Assembly (NCBI RefSeq): GCF_036346855.1
Contig: NZ_CP107841.1
Location: 7,134,001 to 7,198,000 of the forward strand
DNA length: 64,000 nt
Direction: 5' to 3'
Source: Streptomyces europaeiscabiei
GTDB lineage: Bacteria > Actinomycetota > Actinomycetes > Streptomycetales > Streptomycetaceae
In this document: piece after piece, positions 55,996 through 63,622 of the stretch
How the letters are laid out: every line of letters begins with the position of its first letter
Numbering within the stretch: the stretch's first letter is position 1
Made by a program: the position numbers and the translations under genes
Notes under the pieces: model-generated
Told to the model about the DNA's origin: nothing
The model's input: the letters and a program-made list of their open reading frames with translations, nothing else
Database searches by the model: none

Positions 55996-56142
55996 CCGGT
56001 GGGGCTTCTCGCGCAGTTCCCCGCGCCCCTGAAAAGCAGGGGCTGCGCCCCGTGCTTTTCAACGCACGGCCCGTGGTCTTTCAGGCCCGCTGGGGCCTGG
56101 GCCTTTAGGAACGCGGGGAACTGCGCGACCAGCCCCCACCGG
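55996..56142. repeat. Compound inverted-repeat element B
   Basis: GCGCAGTTCCCCGCG (56011-56025) and CGCGGGGAACTGCGC (56112-56126) form a perfect 15-bp inverted repeat. Outside it CCGGTGGGGCT (55996-56006) matches AGCCCCCACCGG (56131-56142) with one extra C. Inside lies a hairpin GAAAAGCA (56031-56038) with TGCTTTTC (56053-56060) and a GGGGCTGCGCCCC loop. The plan is the same as at 47556-47669. Position after meaB suggests it also ends transcription. Confidence 0.85.
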
Positions 56143-56191
56143 CGCCGCACCCGCCTACGAGCCTCCACTCCCGAGCTCCCGCGCGGGCTGT

Positions 56192-56224
56192 TAGCTTGGC
56201 GGCATGTTCCTTCACTTTGCGTAG
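56192..56224 (+). promoter_or_regulatory. Candidate leaderless promoter and six-codon leader peptide before the MFS gene
   Basis: TAGCTT (56192-56197) is followed after 6 bases by ATG 56204, which opens the frame M-F-L-H-F-A with stop TAG at 56222-56224. No ribosome binding site lies before the ATG, which fits a leaderless start. It sits 10 bases before the antiterminator-like stem at 56235. Confidence 0.45.
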
Positions 56225-56234
56225 AGCGCGGACG

Positions 56235-56284
56235 GTCCCGCAGTTGCCGAACGGTCGGCATGCGGGACATCGGTGTCCCCTTTT
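56235..56284 (+). promoter_or_regulatory. Candidate transcription attenuator of the MFS gene
   Basis: Stem 1 is GTCCCGCA (56235-56242) with TGCGGGAC (56261-56268), extended inward by TGCCGA (56245-56250) with TCGGCA (56255-56260), loop ACGG. Stem 2 is GGGACA (56264-56269) with TGTCCC (56274-56279), loop TCGG, followed by C and TTTT (56281-56284). The two share GGGAC, so they exclude each other, as in antiterminator/terminator pairs. The MFS start is 25 bases beyond the U-run. Confidence 0.5.
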
Positions 56285-56309
56285 CGCCTCCGAGTGAGGA
56301 ACCTTTCGC

Positions 56310-57566
56310 ATGTCCGCGACCTCCCCGCGGCCCTCGTACGCCGCGGTGCTCCGCATCCCGTACGCCCGCCGCACCTTCGCCGCCGTACTCGTCGGCCGGC
56401 TCTCCTACGGCATGGTGCCCGTCGCCGTGCTGCTCGCCGTGACCCGTACGACGGGGTCGTACGCCGTCGCCGGCACGGTCATGGCCCTGTTCGGGGCCAC
56501 CAGCGTCTTCCTCTCACCCGTGAGGGCCGGGCTCGTCGACCGGTACGGCCCGCGCCGGGTTCTGCTGCCGATGGCCTCTCTGTACGCCGGGCTGCTCGGC
56601 GCGCTGGCGGTGGCGAGCTGGCGGCCGGGGGCGTCGGGGCCGGTGCTGGGGGCGGTCGCGGCGGCGGCGGGGGCCTGTACACCGCCGCTCGGGCCGACGA
56701 TGCGGACGGTGTGGAGTGAACTCGCCGCGGACCAGGGGCTGTTGCGGCGTGCGTACAGCCTCGACGGGGTCGCGGAGGAACTGTTGTTCGTGTCGGGGCC
56801 CTTGGTGGTGGGCGGGGTGGTGCAGTTCGCCGCTCCGGCCGCAGCCTTGGTCGTGGGGGCGCTGCTGGTGGTGGCGGGGACCTACGGGTTCGTGACCTCT
56901 CCGGCGGTGACGCGGATGCCGGGGCGTGGGCCCGCGCCGAAGGAGGGGGCCCGGGGACGGAGGCCTCGGGTGGTGGCCGGGATCGTGCCTCCTGTCGTCG
57001 CGGCCGGCGGGGTCGGGCTGTCGCTCGGCGCGCTCGACCTGCTCGTGCTGGCCTTCGCCGAGCAGCAGGGTCACGGGGACGACGTCGTGGCCTGGATCTT
57101 CGCCGCGCTGTCGGCCGGGAGCGCGGTGGGCGGCCTGTTGTACGGTGCGGTCGAGTGGTGCTCCGGCGCCCGCGTACGGCTGGCGCTGCTGACGGGGGGC
57201 CTCGGCCTCACCCTCGCCGGTGCCGGGCTCGCCCCGAACCTCGCCGTCCTCACCGGCGCCATCGTCTGCGCCGGCCTCTTCGTCGCCCCGGCCCTGACCA
57301 CCGCGTACCTCGTCGCCGATGCCTCCGCTCCGCCCGTCGCCCGCACGCGGTCCGGCGCCTGGGTCAACACGGCCGTCAACGCCGGTATCTCGGCGGGAGC
57401 GGCCACCTCGGGCCTCCTGGTCGCCCACTTCTCCCCGGCCCTCGGCTTCGCCCTCGCGGGTGGCGCGGCGCTGCTCGCGGCGAGCGCCGTGGGAGCGGGG
57501 AGGCTGCGGGGTCGCGCGCCGGAGCCTCCCCGGAGCGCGGTGGAGCGGGCCGGCGCACAGCGGTGA
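56310..57566 (+). CDS. Major facilitator superfamily transporter
   Basis: A 418-residue protein with 12 predicted helices, similar to exporters of the sugar/drug MFS group. The signature between helices 2 and 3 is DRYGPRRVLLPMASL. ATG 56310 has GAGGAACC upstream at a slightly long spacing. No substrate residue can be named. It lies behind a leader-peptide/hairpin arrangement, so its transcription may be controlled by attenuation, as for some antibiotic exporters. The neighbours on both sides are unrelated. Confidence 0.85.
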   Translation: MSATSPRPSYAAVLRIPYARRTFAAVLVGRLSYGMVPVAVLLAVTRTTGSYAVAGTVMALFGATSVFLSPVRAGLVDRYGPRRVLLPMASLYAGLLGALAVASWRPGASGPVLGAVAAAAGACTPPLGPTMRTVWSELAADQGLLRRAYSLDGVAEELLFVSGPLVVGGVVQFAAPAAALVVGALLVVAGTYGFVTSPAVTRMPGRGPAPKEGARGRRPRVVAGIVPPVVAAGGVGLSLGALDLLVLAFAEQQGHGDDVVAWIFAALSAGSAVGGLLYGAVEWCSGARVRLALLTGGLGLTLAGAGLAPNLAVLTGAIVCAGLFVAPALTTAYLVADASAPPVARTRSGAWVNTAVNAGISAGAATSGLLVAHFSPALGFALAGGAALLAASAVGAGRLRGRAPEPPRSAVERAGAQR

Positions 57567-57605
57567 GCGGGTCCCGGACGACGTGTCCAGGACCCTGAAA
57601 AGGCG

Positions 57606-57635
57606 GTAGGGGCACCCGGTGCCGGGTGCCCCTAC
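57606..57635. terminator. Terminator between the convergent MFS and PepSY genes
   Basis: GTAGGGGCACCCGG (57606-57619) pairs perfectly over 14 bp with CCGGGTGCCCCTAC (57622-57635) with only a 2-base gap. It lies between two genes that end toward each other. Confidence 0.8.
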
Positions 57636-57677
57636 CTGTGGGGGGAGAGGAAAGCTTTGTGTCTGGCGGGGAGGAGG

Positions 57678-58379
57678 TCAGTCGTTGGAGCGGTCGGCGG
57701 TGAGCTTGCCGGAGTCGAGGGCGACCCTCCAGTCGCTGCCGGTGCCGTCGGCGGCGGTGGTGTCGACCTCCCAGGCCTGGTCAGTGCTCTCCTCGTCGAT
57801 GTCGACGGAGGTCACCGTGCCCTTGGCGGCGGCGGCCTGGGCGGCCTCGGCGGCGGTCACGGAGCTGCCCTTCAGGGCGGTCCGGATCTGCTCGGTCTCG
57901 GCGGCGTCGTCACCGTCGTCGTCCCGGTCGGCGTGCGAGCCGAGGACCTTGCCGGTGCCGGGGTCGACCTGGACGCTGAACCACTTGCCGCCGCCCGTCA
58001 GCACGTCGACGTCCCACACCAGGTTCGTGCCCTCGTCGTCGAGGTCGGCGGAGACCGCCGTACCGGCCTTGTGCTTCAGTGCCGTCCTGATCGCGTCGGC
58101 GGCCGTGACCTGGCCGGCCTTCGCCTCGGCGGCGTTCTCGGCCTTGTCCTCGGCGTCCTGGTCCGTGTCGCGGGCGGCCTGGTCCTCGGCCTTGTCCTGG
58201 GCCGTGTCGTCGCTGTCGGCGGTGTCGTCGACGTCGTCGCGGTCGTTGTCGTCGTTGGCCACCGACACGGTCTTCCTCGCCGGCGCCTCGTCGTCACCTG
58301 CTACCGCGATGGCGGTCGCGGTGCCGCCGCCGATCAGGGCGACGGCCGTGATGGTGGCGATGACGATGTTGCGCTTCAT
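57678..58379 (-). CDS. Exported protein with two PepSY domains
   Basis: A 233-residue protein with a signal peptide or membrane anchor (MKRNIVIATITAVALIGGGTATAIAVAG). An Asp-rich disordered segment follows (DDNDRDDVDDTADSDDTAQDK), then two PepSY domains (QVTAADAIRTALKHKAGTAVSADLDD and SSVTAAEAAQAAAAKGTVTSVDIDE). PepSY domains act as protease-inhibiting or sensing domains on the cell surface. GGAGGAATCCC precedes ATG 58379. It is divergent from an OmpR/kinase pair and shares their promoter region, so it is probably a target or partner of that system. Confidence 0.88.
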   Translation of the reverse strand: MKRNIVIATITAVALIGGGTATAIAVAGDDEAPARKTVSVANDDNDRDDVDDTADSDDTAQDKAEDQAARDTDQDAEDKAENAAEAKAGQVTAADAIRTALKHKAGTAVSADLDDEGTNLVWDVDVLTGGGKWFSVQVDPGTGKVLGSHADRDDDGDDAAETEQIRTALKGSSVTAAEAAQAAAAKGTVTSVDIDEESTDQAWEVDTTAADGTGSDWRVALDSGKLTADRSND

Positions 58380-58491
58380 GGGATTCCTCCGGAATGCGAC
58401 TGGCTGCAACCAGTAACGGATGGTGTCGCCGGTTGCAGGCGGCTTGTCGGCCTCGTCTGCTTTCGACGAGGACCAATCTGGCCGACCGACG

Positions 58492-58528
58492 CTGAAGCGG
58501 ACCTGAAGCCCCCTGAAGACCGCTTCAG
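58492..58528. promoter_or_regulatory. CTGAAG direct repeats, candidate OmpR-type operator
   Basis: CTGAAG occurs at 58492, 58503 and 58513, with 11- and 10-base steps, and CTTCAG at 58523-58528. The tandem helical-turn spacing is typical of OmpR-family regulator sites. It lies between the PepSY gene and the response regulator, 24 bases before the latter, so autoregulation and control of the PepSY gene are likely. Confidence 0.6.
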
Positions 58529-58551
58529 GTTCGGTTTGCCAAGCTGAACGC

Positions 58552-59220
58552 ATGCGCCTGTTGATCGTGGAAGATGAGAAGCGGCTCGCGGTGTCGCTGG
58601 CCAAGGGACTGACGGCCGAGGGCTACGCCGTGGACGTCGTCCACGACGGCGTCGAGGGCCTGCACCGGGCGAGCGAGGGGTCGTACGACCTCGTGATCCT
58701 CGACATCATGCTGCCCGGCATGAACGGCTACCGGGTCTGCGGCGCCCTGCGCGCCGCCGGCCACGACGTGCCGATCCTGATGCTCACCGCCAAGGACGGC
58801 GAGTACGACGAGGCCGAGGGCCTCGACACGGGCGCCGACGACTATCTGACCAAGCCGTTCTCGTACGTCGTCCTCGTCGCCCGGGTGAAGGCGCTGCTGC
58901 GGCGGCGCGGTCCGTCGGGCGGTGCCTCGCCCGTGCACGAGGTCGGCGACCTGAAGCTCGACACCGCCGCCCGGCGCGTGTTCCTCGCCGAGGACGAGAT
59001 CACCCTCACCACCAAGGAGTTCTCCGTCCTGGAACAGCTCGTGCTGAGAGCCGGTGAGGTCGTGTCCAAGGCCGACATCCTGGAGCACGTCTGGGACTTC
59101 GCCTACGACGGCGACCCGAACATCGTCGAGGTCTACATCAGCACCCTGCGCCGCAAGCTCGGCCCCACGCTCATCAAGACCGTCCGCGGAGCCGGATACA
59201 GACTGGAGGTCCGCCCGTGA
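58552..59220 (+). CDS. OmpR/PhoB-type response regulator
   Basis: A 222-residue regulator. Receiver: LLIVEDEKRLA, phosphoacceptor D51 in LVILDIMLPGMNG, MLTAKD and DDYLTKPF with the Lys. The C-terminal winged helix is NIVEVYISTLRRKLG. The 5' UTR would be short, about 20 bases. It overlaps the kinase start by 4 bases (GTGA). The system has the same gene order as other actinobacterial PepSY-RR-HK triplets. Confidence 0.95.
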   Translation: MRLLIVEDEKRLAVSLAKGLTAEGYAVDVVHDGVEGLHRASEGSYDLVILDIMLPGMNGYRVCGALRAAGHDVPILMLTAKDGEYDEAEGLDTGADDYLTKPFSYVVLVARVKALLRRRGPSGGASPVHEVGDLKLDTAARRVFLAEDEITLTTKEFSVLEQLVLRAGEVVSKADILEHVWDFAYDGDPNIVEVYISTLRRKLGPTLIKTVRGAGYRLEVRP

Positions 59221-60638
59221 AGCGCCGTCTCGGCTCGGTGAGGGCCCGCGCCACCCTCGCCGCGACCGTCGTCGTCGCCGTCGCCCTGGTCGCCGCGGGC
59301 GCCGCCGTCCTGCTCTCGCTGCGGTTCAGCCTCATCGACAAGGCGGACGCGGAGGCCGACTCCGTGGCCCGCAACGCCGCCTCGGCGCTGGCGAACGGGT
59401 TCGCCTACGACGAGCTGAGGCTGCCGGACGGCGACGAGAACCCCGTCGAGGTCCTGGACCGCAGCGAGAAGCCCGTCGCGGTCGGCGAGGACGTCGAGGG
59501 CATGAACGTGACCGCCGTCTCCTCGGACCGCCTGAACTCCGAGACCAACGACGACGCCGACGACCGGGCGGAGGGGGACCGGGACGCGGAGGACGCGGGC
59601 ACTCTCGATGCCCGCGAGGTCGCCGACGAGACGTGGTACGGCGAGGGCACCGCGACCGTCGAGGGGGTGACGGCGGACTACCGGTTCGCCGCGGTCGACG
59701 TGGTCACTCCCGCCGGCGTGTCGCTCACCGTCTACGCGGGCGCCCCGCTCTCCACCGAGGAGGACGCCGTCGGCACCGCGCTGACGACGATGCTCATCGG
59801 GCTGCCGCTGCTGCTGCTGACGGTCAGCGGGGTGACGTACGTCGTCACCGGGCGGGCGCTGCGCCCCGTCGAGGGCATCCGTTCCGAGATGGCCGCCATC
59901 ACCGCCTCCGAGGACCTCTCCCGGCGCGTCCCCGAGCCGGACGCGCACGACGAGATCGCCCGGCTGGCGCGTACGACGAACGAGACGCTGGCCGCGTTGG
60001 AGGCCTCGGTGGAGCGGCAGCGCGCGTTCGTCGCGGACGCCTCGCACGAGCTGCGCAGCCCGATCGCGTCGCTGCGCACCCAGCTCGAAGTGGGCGCTGC
60101 CCACCCGGAGCTGCTGGATCTTCAGGGGGCGGTCGCGGACACCGTACGACTGCAGAGCCTGGCCGCCGACCTGCTGCTGCTCGCGCGCCTGGACGCGGGG
60201 GAGCGGCCGCCGCCGGACGCGCGGTTCGACCTGGCGAAGGTCGTACGGGACGAGGTGGCGTCCCGGGAGGGCGTGACCCTGGACGGCGTCGAGTCCGTGG
60301 AGCTGCGCGGCTCGCGCAACCAGATCTGCCGTGTCCTCGGCAACCTCCTGGACAACGCCCGCCGCCACGCCCACGACCGGGTCGCCGTCACCCTGCGCAC
60401 CACCCAGGACCGGGCGGTCCTCCAGGTGGCCGACGACGGCTCGGGCGTCCCCCGGGCCGACCGCGAACGCATCTTCGAACGCTTCGTCCGGCTGGATGAA
60501 TCCCGGGCGAGGGACGACGGCGGCGCGGGCCTGGGCCTCGCCATCGCCAGGGACATCGCCGTCCGCCACGGAGGCACCCTGACGGTCGAGGACGCCCCCG
60601 GCGGGGGTGCGCTCTTCGAACTCCGGCTGCCCATGTGA
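59217..60638 (+). CDS. Sensor histidine kinase (HAMP-HisKA-HATPase)
   Basis: A 473-residue kinase. A short N terminus leads to helix 1 (ATVVVAVALVAAGAAVLLSL), an exterior Asp/Glu-rich domain of about 145 residues (DNDDADDRAEGDRDAEDA-like), then helix 2 (TMLIGLPLLLLTVSGVTYVV) and a HAMP linker. The phosphoacceptor His is in FVADASHELRSPIASL near residue 278. The N-box is NLLDNARRHAHD and the G-boxes are ADDGSGVP and GLGLAIARDIAVRHGG. The acidic outer domain might bind cations. It is cotranslated with the regulator. A repeat core begins immediately at its stop. Confidence 0.94.
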   Translation: MKRRLGSVRARATLAATVVVAVALVAAGAAVLLSLRFSLIDKADAEADSVARNAASALANGFAYDELRLPDGDENPVEVLDRSEKPVAVGEDVEGMNVTAVSSDRLNSETNDDADDRAEGDRDAEDAGTLDAREVADETWYGEGTATVEGVTADYRFAAVDVVTPAGVSLTVYAGAPLSTEEDAVGTALTTMLIGLPLLLLTVSGVTYVVTGRALRPVEGIRSEMAAITASEDLSRRVPEPDAHDEIARLARTTNETLAALEASVERQRAFVADASHELRSPIASLRTQLEVGAAHPELLDLQGAVADTVRLQSLAADLLLLARLDAGERPPPDARFDLAKVVRDEVASREGVTLDGVESVELRGSRNQICRVLGNLLDNARRHAHDRVAVTLRTTQDRAVLQVADDGSGVPRADRERIFERFVRLDESRARDDGGAGLGLAIARDIAVRHGGTLTVEDAPGGGALFELRLPM

Positions 60639-60669
60639 GGGGCGCGGGGAACTGCGCGACCAGCCACGG
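60638..60669. repeat. Dispersed repeat core abutting the kinase stop
   Basis: AGGGGCGCGGGGAACTGCGC starts on the last base of the TGA stop and runs on as GACCAGCCACGG. It is the same core as at 13266, 47298, 47639 and 56112. Confidence 0.75.
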
Positions 60670-60734
60670 TCAACCCGCGGCCGTAAGAGGCCCTGCAGTC
60701 CCCCGGCGCTCGAAGGGTCGGCCCGAGCGGAGCG

Positions 60735-61211
60735 CTACGGCTTGCCGCGATGGCTCCGCAGGTGTCCCGCGATCGGCACCAGCGACTTGTGCAGCTCCTC
60801 CAGCGCCTCTTCCGGCAGCAGATCGATGAAGTGCCGCCGTACGGAGGCGACATGATGCGGCGCCACCCGCTGCATGGTCTCCATGCCGTGCTCCGTCAGC
60901 ACGGCGAACAGCCCGCGCCGGTCGGACTCGCAGTTCTCCCGGCGCACCAGGTCCGCGTTCTCCATACGCGTGACCTGGTGCGAGAGGCGGCTCTTGGACT
61001 GGAGGGTGGCGGCGGCGAGGTCGCTCATCCGCATCCGTCGGCCCTCCGACTCGGAGAGGTTCACCAGGATCTCGTAGTCGTTCATTGTCAGGCCGAACGG
61101 CTGCAGGTCCCTTTCCAGCTGGTGCGTCAGCAGCCTGTTGACGTCCAGATGGGTGCGCCAGGCGCACTGCTCCGCATCGGTCAGCCAGCGCGTGGCCGTT
61201 TCGGTCTCCAT
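60735..61211 (-). CDS. MarR family transcriptional regulator
   Basis: A 158-residue dimeric winged-helix regulator. Helices 3-4 of the DNA-binding part are MRMSDLAAATLQSKSRLSHQVTRME, followed by the wing NADLVRRENCESDRRGLFAVLTEHG. TAGACT on the minus strand (61223-61218) is 6 bases before ATG 61211 with no ribosome binding site, so the mRNA is likely leaderless. ACCT-AAA-AGGT (61223-61233) overlaps that box and is a candidate self-operator. The ligand is unknown. Confidence 0.9.
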   Translation of the reverse strand: METETATRWLTDAEQCAWRTHLDVNRLLTHQLERDLQPFGLTMNDYEILVNLSESEGRRMRMSDLAAATLQSKSRLSHQVTRMENADLVRRENCESDRRGLFAVLTEHGMETMQRVAPHHVASVRRHFIDLLPEEALEELHKSLVPIAGHLRSHRGKP

Positions 61212-61347
61212 GAATGAAGTCTACCTAAAAGGTTGAAAGGCGAACTAGTGAGGGTTCGGTGCTACCGGTCGTACGGACAGGTCGGGTCCTACGGGTTGGG
61301 GCATGACAACGTGCACACGTTCGATGTCACACTCCGCAGACTACCGC

Positions 61348-62151
61348 TCACAGCCCGAAGCGACGCTGGAGGTCACCCAGCTGTCCGGGAAGGCGCGGTG
61401 CCCCCGCCGGCTGTCCGTGCTGACCGGGGACCCCACCGCCGCCGGGCACGCCCGGCTCGTGCGGAACCATGCCCGTGGCCTGCTCGGCCATGAGGGCCTC
61501 GGACGACTGGAGCAGGACCGTGCCCGCGCCGACGAACTCGAACTGGTGCTCCTCGCCGGAGGCGCCACCGACCCCCGTCATCGCACGTAGGCCGCCCATG
61601 AGGCCCGCCATGTAACCGTGGTCGTAGTGGTGGCACGGCGAAGGGCAGTCGGCCCATCCGACCAGGGCCTGCGGGTCGACCCGGATAGGGGGTTCCATGA
61701 ACACCACCGGGCCGTTGGAGGCCGCCACGAACTTGCCCGTCCCGATCAGGGTCAGGAAGCCCGGAACGATCGACTGCTTGAGTGCCAGACTTGGCTGAAA
61801 AGCGAGGAGGTTGCCCGAGCGAATGGTCAGGTTGCCGTCCTCGAGGTCGTACGAATTGACGTCGAAGGCCCGGTCGGCGAGGAGCATCTTGCCCGAGCCC
61901 TCCGCCACGACCCAGTCGCTCGCGTGCAGAGGCGAATGGAAGGACGTACGGACGAGACCGCCGAAACGGCCGTGTCCGATGCCGTTGAAGTCCATCTGGC
62001 CGTAGTAGGCGATCATCTTGCCCTTCTGCAGGAACCACTGGCTCCCCTTGAGCTCCACGCAGAAGGTGTAGTTGTTGACGTTGTCGTCGGACGGCAGCGT
62101 CATCGGGTCGAAGACGGTCGGGCCGGCGACCGGGGCCCCGTACATGCTCAC
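61348..62151 (-). CDS. AIM24 family protein, third of three tandem copies
   Basis: A 267-residue beta-rich AIM24 (TIGR00266-like) protein. Motifs are QKGKMIAYYGQMDFNG, EGSGKMLLADRAFDVN and ESNGPVVFMEPPIRVDPQALVGW-like strands, then a Gly-rich turn (GLMGGLRAMTGVGG). A C-terminal Gly/Pro/Gln-rich tail of about 45 residues (GVPGGGGVPGQHGQPAGA) is absent from the other two copies. Its start overlaps the stop of the middle copy by 4 bases. Bacterial AIM24 function is unknown; in yeast the homologue is mitochondrial. Confidence 0.85.
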   Translation of the reverse strand: MSMYGAPVAGPTVFDPMTLPSDDNVNNYTFCVELKGSQWFLQKGKMIAYYGQMDFNGIGHGRFGGLVRTSFHSPLHASDWVVAEGSGKMLLADRAFDVNSYDLEDGNLTIRSGNLLAFQPSLALKQSIVPGFLTLIGTGKFVAASNGPVVFMEPPIRVDPQALVGWADCPSPCHHYDHGYMAGLMGGLRAMTGVGGASGEEHQFEFVGAGTVLLQSSEALMAEQATGMVPHEPGVPGGGGVPGQHGQPAGAPRLPGQLGDLQRRFGL

Positions 62152-62798
62152 AGCTTCTCCTCCGAGGCCTGGACGTACACCGCACCACTGCCGCTCAGCT
62201 CCAACTGGAACGCCTCGCCGGAGCCCCGGCCCACCATGTCGCGCCAGCCGAGCGCGGTGGAAAGCTTGTTGCGTACGTCGCCGTGGTGCGCCACGTACGC
62301 CTGCGGGTCCACGTGGACCGGGCGCTGGGGGGTGATCGGGACCTCGATGACCCCGCCGTGCGCCATGACCGCGACGGCCCCGTGCCCCTTGAGGGTGGTG
62401 GTGAACAGGCCCTGGCCCGTCACCTGGCCCCGGACCATGCCCATGACGCCGCCCTGCGAGCCCATGAACATCGTGCCCTGCTGGAGGGTGCCGTCGAAGG
62501 CGAGCAGGCGGTCGGCCTCGACGTAGAGGGTCTCGCCGGTCAGGTTGATCACCTGGATGTGGTGGCCGCCGTGCCCGAACAGCACGGTGCCGCTGCCCTC
62601 GACGGTCATCAGCGGGGTCGCCTCGCCCGCCACCCGCCGGCCGATCATCGACGCGATACCGCCCTGACCGCCCTGCATGTTGGGGGTGAAGGACACCTCG
62701 CCCTTGTAGGCGAGCATCGCGCCGCGCTGGCTGAACAGCCGCTGGCCCGGCATCACAGTCGCCTCGATCATCTTCGAGTTGATCTCACGGAAGGCCAT
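62148..62798 (-). CDS. AIM24 family protein, second copy
   Basis: A 216-residue protein. Repeated family segments are FSQRGAMLAYKGEVSFTP, TVEGSGTVLFGHGGHHIQV, GLFTTTLKGHGAVAVMAHGG and RPVHVDPQAYVAHHGDV. It is about 40% like the first copy by eye. Start 62798 is 1 base after the stop of the first copy. The three genes form one operon. Confidence 0.88.
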   Translation of the reverse strand: MAFREINSKMIEATVMPGQRLFSQRGAMLAYKGEVSFTPNMQGGQGGIASMIGRRVAGEATPLMTVEGSGTVLFGHGGHHIQVINLTGETLYVEADRLLAFDGTLQQGTMFMGSQGGVMGMVRGQVTGQGLFTTTLKGHGAVAVMAHGGVIEVPITPQRPVHVDPQAYVAHHGDVRNKLSTALGWRDMVGRGSGEAFQLELSGSGAVYVQASEEKL

Positions 62799-62799
62799 G

Positions 62800-63432
62800 T
62801 CACACGTCTCCCGCCACCGTGTTGCGCTCGCTGGGCTGGACGTAGACGAGCCCGTCGCCCTCGAAGCGGATCTGGAAGGCCTCGCCGCCGCCCTCGCCCA
62901 TGAACGTGCGGAACGTCACACCGGACTGGAAGGACTGCTGGAGGTCGCCCTGGTGCGCGATGTACGCCCCCGGGTCCACCGTCAGCGGGTACTGGCGGCT
63001 CACCCGCAGCACCACCGCAGGGCCGTCGGACATGATCGCCGCCTGGCCGTGGCCCTCGATGGTCGTGGTGAACAGGCCGTTGCCCTGCGAGGCGCCGCGC
63101 AGCCCCGTGAAGCTCGTGCCCGTGCGCAGTCCGGAGTCCGTCGCGAGCAGATTGCTCGACTCCACGTACAGCTTGTCCCCCTGAAGATTCACGAGGTTGA
63201 TCTCGGACGCCCGGTCCGCGAACCAGCAGGTCCCTTGCCCGGTCACCTCCATCAACGTCATCTGTTCACCCGTGAGGCGCCGCGTCACCATCCCGCGCAG
63301 ACCCTCACCGCCGCCGCTCAGCTTCTTGAACGACATCTGACCGTCGTAGGCGACCATCGAGCCGTTCTTCGCCTTGACGGCGTCCCCGGTCATGTCGACG
63401 GCCAGCACTTTGCTGCCTTGAAGTCGGAACAT
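62800..63432 (-). CDS. AIM24 family protein, first copy
   Basis: A 210-residue protein, the first gene of the AIM24 operon. Segments are AKNGSMVAYDGQMSFKKL, TGQGTCWFADRASEINLV, GLFTTTIEGHGQAAIMSDGP and YPLTVDPGAYIAHQGDLQ. ATG 63432 is chosen at the point where homology begins (MFRLQGSKVLAVDMTG). The ribosome binding site is weak (GTGG). A longer frame to 63519 has no conservation. Confidence 0.88.
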   Translation of the reverse strand: MFRLQGSKVLAVDMTGDAVKAKNGSMVAYDGQMSFKKLSGGGEGLRGMVTRRLTGEQMTLMEVTGQGTCWFADRASEINLVNLQGDKLYVESSNLLATDSGLRTGTSFTGLRGASQGNGLFTTTIEGHGQAAIMSDGPAVVLRVSRQYPLTVDPGAYIAHQGDLQQSFQSGVTFRTFMGEGGGEAFQIRFEGDGLVYVQPSERNTVAGDV

Positions 63433-63622
63433 TGCCACGGGGTGACGGTAACCGGCCAAAGGGGGGACAGGACAGGCCCTTGAGGGGGATCTCGACCCTG
63501 AAGGGACCCCTAGGGCCATCGGGAGGTTGACGGATGCCAGAATGGGCGTCGCTTGTGCTTCCGTTCACAAGGACCGCCGAGCGACGCGACGACTCGCCCC
63601 CAGACCTCACCGAAGGTGACCC

